DNA from: CAYZWU01 sp964482235
GTDB lineage: Bacteria; Planctomycetota; B15-G4; CAYZWU01
Direction: 5' to 3'
DNA: 64,000 nt
Assembly: GCA_964482235.1 (NCBI GenBank)
Contig: CAYZWU010000021.1
Location: 1-64,000, forward strand
Position 1 is the first letter of the stretch; each line of letters begins with the position of its first letter. The notes under the pieces are model-generated. The model saw nothing but the letters and a program-made list of their open reading frames with translations. It was not told where the DNA came from and made no database searches. Below are positions 61,508 to 64,000 of this stretch, piece after piece. Both the position numbers and the translations under genes were made by a program.

Positions 61508-62662
61508 ATGAGGAGAAAAGGATGCTCTGCGGTGTTCTTCGCCGCCTGGCTGGTTTTCTGCCTCGTCCTTCAAGGGGCGGGTACCGATGATGCCGCTGCT
61601 CCGGCAAAGGAAGCACCGTCCCTCTTCCAGGAGGGGAAGTCGGGCGCCTCGAGCCTGAAGCTCGTCTCCGGCATCCCCGTCGCGTATCTCGAGGGAACTT
61701 CCGAGGAGATCGGACAGGCCTACGGCGAGCTCCTCGGCGCGCCGATCCGCAGGCTCTGGGACGGCTACATCACGGTCTCTGCCTCCATGTCCGGCGGAAC
61801 GGCGAGACTGATCCGTGAATCGATGCAGATGGATCCTCACGTGCCGGAGAGGTACCGGGCCGAGATGCGCGCCCTGGGCAAGGCGATCGGATACGACTAC
61901 GCCAAGATCATGGCCTGCAACGCCTATCCCGATATCTACCGGAAGGGAGGCTGCTCCACCTTCGCGGCCACCGGCAAGGCGTCGAAGAACGAGAGGCCTC
62001 TACTCGCCCGCAACCTCGACTTTCCCGGCTTCGGAGTGCTCGACAAGACCACCCTGGTGGCCCTGTTCAAGCCTGAAGGACACAAACCCTTCGTGAGCGT
62101 GGCGTGGCCCGGCGCCTCGGGGGTGCTCTCGGGCATGAACGGCGACGGCCTCTGCTGCGCCGTGATGGAGGTCCGGAGGGGCGCCGTCACAACGAAGGGC
62201 ATGCCTTCGACCTTTCTCTTTCGCAGGATCTTGGAAGAGGCGTCCGATCTCGACGAGGCTCTCGCCATCGTGGAAAAGACGAAGAAGGTGGCGCCCAACA
62301 ACCTGATGATTCTCGACAGGAAGGGTCGGGCGGCCGTGGCCGAGATCGGTCCGGGGTTCTTCCAGGTCCGGAGAGGAAAGGACGGCATCCTCTTCGCCAC
62401 CAATCACCACCGCACCGGTCCGGAGGGGCCGCCGCGCTGCCGGCGCTACGCCGTTCTCGAGAAGTACAGCCGGGAGCGGAAGAGGCCCGTGGACGAGGAG
62501 GTACTGAAGAGAGCCCTCCTGGCCGTGGACCAGGACCTGCTCACCCTGCAGGCGATGATCTTCGATCCCCTGGCTCTTCGCATCCACCTGGCCGTGGGCA
62601 GGGTTCCGGCCACACGCAGCGACTACAAGGTCCTCGACTTCGCGAAGCTGCTGGAGAATTGA
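61508..62662 (+). CDS. C45-type Ntn-hydrolase / acyltransferase-like protein
   Basis: A 384-aa exported protein with a signal peptide (AVFFAAWLVFCLVLQGAG). The mature part resembles the C45 acyl-coenzyme A:6-aminopenicillanic acid acyltransferase-like family, which self-cleaves to expose an N-terminal Cys. The candidate nucleophile is Cys149 in KGGCSTFAA, followed by PLLARNLDFPG. Other family stretches are GVLSGMNGDGLCCA and FATNHH. ATG 61508 is chosen from the GGTGG site five bases upstream. Members hydrolyse or transfer amide-bound acyl groups; the substrate is unknown. Transcription is probably shared with the M14 gene. Confidence 0.8.
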   Translation: MRRKGCSAVFFAAWLVFCLVLQGAGTDDAAAPAKEAPSLFQEGKSGASSLKLVSGIPVAYLEGTSEEIGQAYGELLGAPIRRLWDGYITVSASMSGGTARLIRESMQMDPHVPERYRAEMRALGKAIGYDYAKIMACNAYPDIYRKGGCSTFAATGKASKNERPLLARNLDFPGFGVLDKTTLVALFKPEGHKPFVSVAWPGASGVLSGMNGDGLCCAVMEVRRGAVTTKGMPSTFLFRRILEEASDLDEALAIVEKTKKVAPNNLMILDRKGRAAVAEIGPGFFQVRRGKDGILFATNHHRTGPEGPPRCRRYAVLEKYSRERKRPVDEEVLKRALLAVDQDLLTLQAMIFDPLALRIHLAVGRVPATRSDYKVLDFAKLLEN

Positions 62663-62668
62663 CTTGGG

Positions 62669-64000
62669 CTAGAGACCGAGCAGCCGGCCTCCCTGATACA
62701 CCACCATCGTGAGAACGTACGCCAGTGCGGTGAGCCCGAAGAACTGCAGGGACGCCCATCGCCATCCGCCTGCTTCCCGGCGCGTCACGGCCACCGTGGC
62801 CATGCAGGGCGCGGCGATGAGAAGAAAGATCACGAGGCAGAAGGCCACGAGAGGAGAGTACAGCTCCTGCAACGCGCCGCGAAGCGTGGGCGAATCCTCG
62901 CCTTCCTCCTCGCCCAGCCCCATGATGATCCCCATCTGGGCCACGAAGACCTCCTTGGCCGCGAAGGTACCGATCAGGGCGGTGCCGATCCTCCAGTCGA
63001 AACCCAGCGGCTCGATGATCGGCTCCAGGGCGCCGCCTATCCGGCCGGCCATGGAGTGTTCGAGGTCCTCCGCAGTCCGCCGCGACTCGGCTTCCTCGGC
63101 CGAGATCCCCGCTCCGGCCGCAATGGCAGCGTCCACGTCGTACTCGCTCTTTTCAGGATAGGAGGAAAGCGCCCAGAGAAGCAGCGAGATGCCCAGGATC
63201 ACCGTTCCGGCTTTCTTGACGTAGAGCCAGCCGCGCGACCACATCTTCATCAGGATCGCCTTCAAGGTGGGCATGCGGTACGGGGGAAGCTCCATGACGA
63301 AGGGCGCGTCCTCGCCGGCGAGCAGGGTCGAGCGCAGGAGGCGGGCCAGTCCGGCGGCCAGCACGATGCCGAGGAGATAGACGAACATCAGGATCGGAGC
63401 GTGCCACGCCTCGGAGAAGAAAGCGGGGATGAGAAGGAGGTAGATCGGGAGGCGGGCCCCGCACGACATCAGCGGGAGAACCATCATCGTGGTCAGGCGG
63501 TCGCGCTCGTTCTCCAGCGTGCGCGTGGCCATGATCCCGGGGATCGAGCAGCCGAATCCCGTGATCAGCGGGATGAAGCTCTTCCCGTGGAGACCGAAGC
63601 GGTGGAGGATGTTGTCCATGAGAAAAGCGGCGCGGGCCATGTATCCCGTGTCCTCGAGAAAGGCGAGGCCGAGGAAGAGAAGCAGTATGTTGGGCAAAAA
63701 GACCACCACTCCCCCCACGCCGCCGATGATACCGTCGACGAGAAGAGAGCGGATCATGGAATCGGGATTCTGAGCCCAGAGCGCGTCGATCCAACCGCCC
63801 AGGCAGCCGAATCCGAGCTCGAGCCAGGTCATGGGGTACTGCCCCAGGCTGAATGTGAGCCAGAAGATGGCGTACATGGCCAGAAGGAAGAAGGGAACAC
63901 CCACGATCCGGTGGCAGAGGATCTCGTCGAGGAAATCGGAGATCTTCCTGGCGTCGGCCCGCATGCCCGATATCCGCACCTCGCGCAGCAGACCGGCGGC
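62669..64000 (-). CDS. feoB: Ferrous iron transporter FeoB, C-terminal membrane part (cut by window edge)
   Basis: The frame is open to the right edge; the N-terminal GTPase domain lies outside. The visible 443 residues contain the FeoB Gate and C-terminal regions: DGIIGGVGGVVVFLPNILLLF, FLEDTGYMARAAFLMD, LITGFGCSIPGIMATRTLENERDR, MSCGARLPIY and FAAKEVFVAQMG. The Cys residues of GCSIPG and MSCGARLP, thought to lie in the iron path, are present. It should import Fe2+ across the inner membrane. Its stop lies six bases from the converging C45 gene stop. Confidence 0.95.
   Translation of the reverse strand, partial: AAGLLREVRISGMRADARKISDFLDEILCHRIVGVPFFLLAMYAIFWLTFSLGQYPMTWLELGFGCLGGWIDALWAQNPDSMIRSLLVDGIIGGVGGVVVFLPNILLLFLGLAFLEDTGYMARAAFLMDNILHRFGLHGKSFIPLITGFGCSIPGIMATRTLENERDRLTTMMVLPLMSCGARLPIYLLLIPAFFSEAWHAPILMFVYLLGIVLAAGLARLLRSTLLAGEDAPFVMELPPYRMPTLKAILMKMWSRGWLYVKKAGTVILGISLLLWALSSYPEKSEYDVDAAIAAGAGISAEEAESRRTAEDLEHSMAGRIGGALEPIIEPLGFDWRIGTALIGTFAAKEVFVAQMGIIMGLGEEEGEDSPTLRGALQELYSPLVAFCLVIFLLIAAPCMATVAVTRREAGGWRWASLQFFGLTALAYVLTMVVYQGGRLLGL

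Noticed and set aside
1..64000. tRNA, rRNA, insertion sequence or prophage
   Set aside because: No cloverleaf-like sequence, rRNA core motif, transposase, integrase or phage structural protein was recognised by eye. A tRNAscan and Rfam search would settle small RNAs.

Overview
This window is a 64 kb piece of a GC-rich, Gram-negative-type bacterial chromosome. It shows no tRNA, rRNA, CRISPR array or insertion sequence. The gene content is Fe-S electron-transfer proteins, many secreted beta-propellers (PQQ/BamB-like and NHL/YncE-like), a squalene-hopene-cyclase-like enzyme, a gingipain-type C25 peptidase with PKD repeats, secreted parallel beta-helix proteins, Hanks-type Ser/Thr kinases and unusual domain fusions. 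This mix is typical of uncultured Planctomycetota/PVC or FCB-type lineages (Krumholzibacteria- or Eisenbacteria-like genomes). That placement is inference; no marker gene in the window fixes the phylum.

Layout. 0-4.3 kb (+): the end of an FtsX-type permease, a ZnuA-like lipoprotein interrupted by a SecD-like segment, and an M28 peptidase. 4.4-14.8 kb (-): a tightly overlapping electron-transfer operon. In transcription order it encodes two propellers, an 81-aa four-Cys Tat-type protein, a Tat ferredoxin (NapG-like), a NapH-like membrane polyferredoxin fused to a PQQ propeller, a NuoE-NuoF (HydC-HydB) fusion and a 2Fe-2S/FAD/4Fe-4S oxidoreductase. 14.9-27.0 kb (-): a terpenoid-like operon with a dicluster ferredoxin, a radical SAM enzyme, a DUF116-polyprenyl synthase fusion, a prenyltransferase-beta-like protein, a squalene-hopene cyclase homologue, a PQQ lipoprotein and an ABC exporter-like ATPase/permease. 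27.1-31.1 kb (-): two paralogous PQQ proteins and a YncE-like secreted propeller.

31.9-39.3 kb (+): monocistronic-looking secreted proteins (TraB/GumN-like lipoprotein, C25 peptidase, pentaheme cytochrome c, small secreted protein), some with visible promoters and terminators. 39.5-42.5 kb (+): a kinase and an FGE-like domain in one reading frame separated by a single TAG. 42.5-46.5 kb (-): a DUF4143 AAA ATPase of lower GC, a PAP2 phosphatase and CstA. 46.6-50.7 kb (+): a cation-efflux/HflK-like fusion, two more SPFH proteins and YjbQ. 50.7-55.7 kb (-): two beta-helix proteins and an aspartyl-protease-like protein. 56.0-64.0 kb: a kinase with a cyclic-nucleotide-binding domain, a phosphomutase-family enzyme, an RsmG-SpoU fusion, M14 and C45 hydrolases and the C-terminal part of FeoB.

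The strongest candidates for something undescribed are: (i) the NADH-side/NapGH-like/propeller operon at 4.4-14.8 kb, which looks like an electron conduit from the cytoplasm to the cell exterior; (ii) the DUF116-polyprenyl synthase, radical SAM and cyclase operon; (iii) the CDF-SPFH fusion with its SPFH partners; (iv) the ZnuA-SecD chimera; and (v) the single amber codon inside the kinase-FGE gene.
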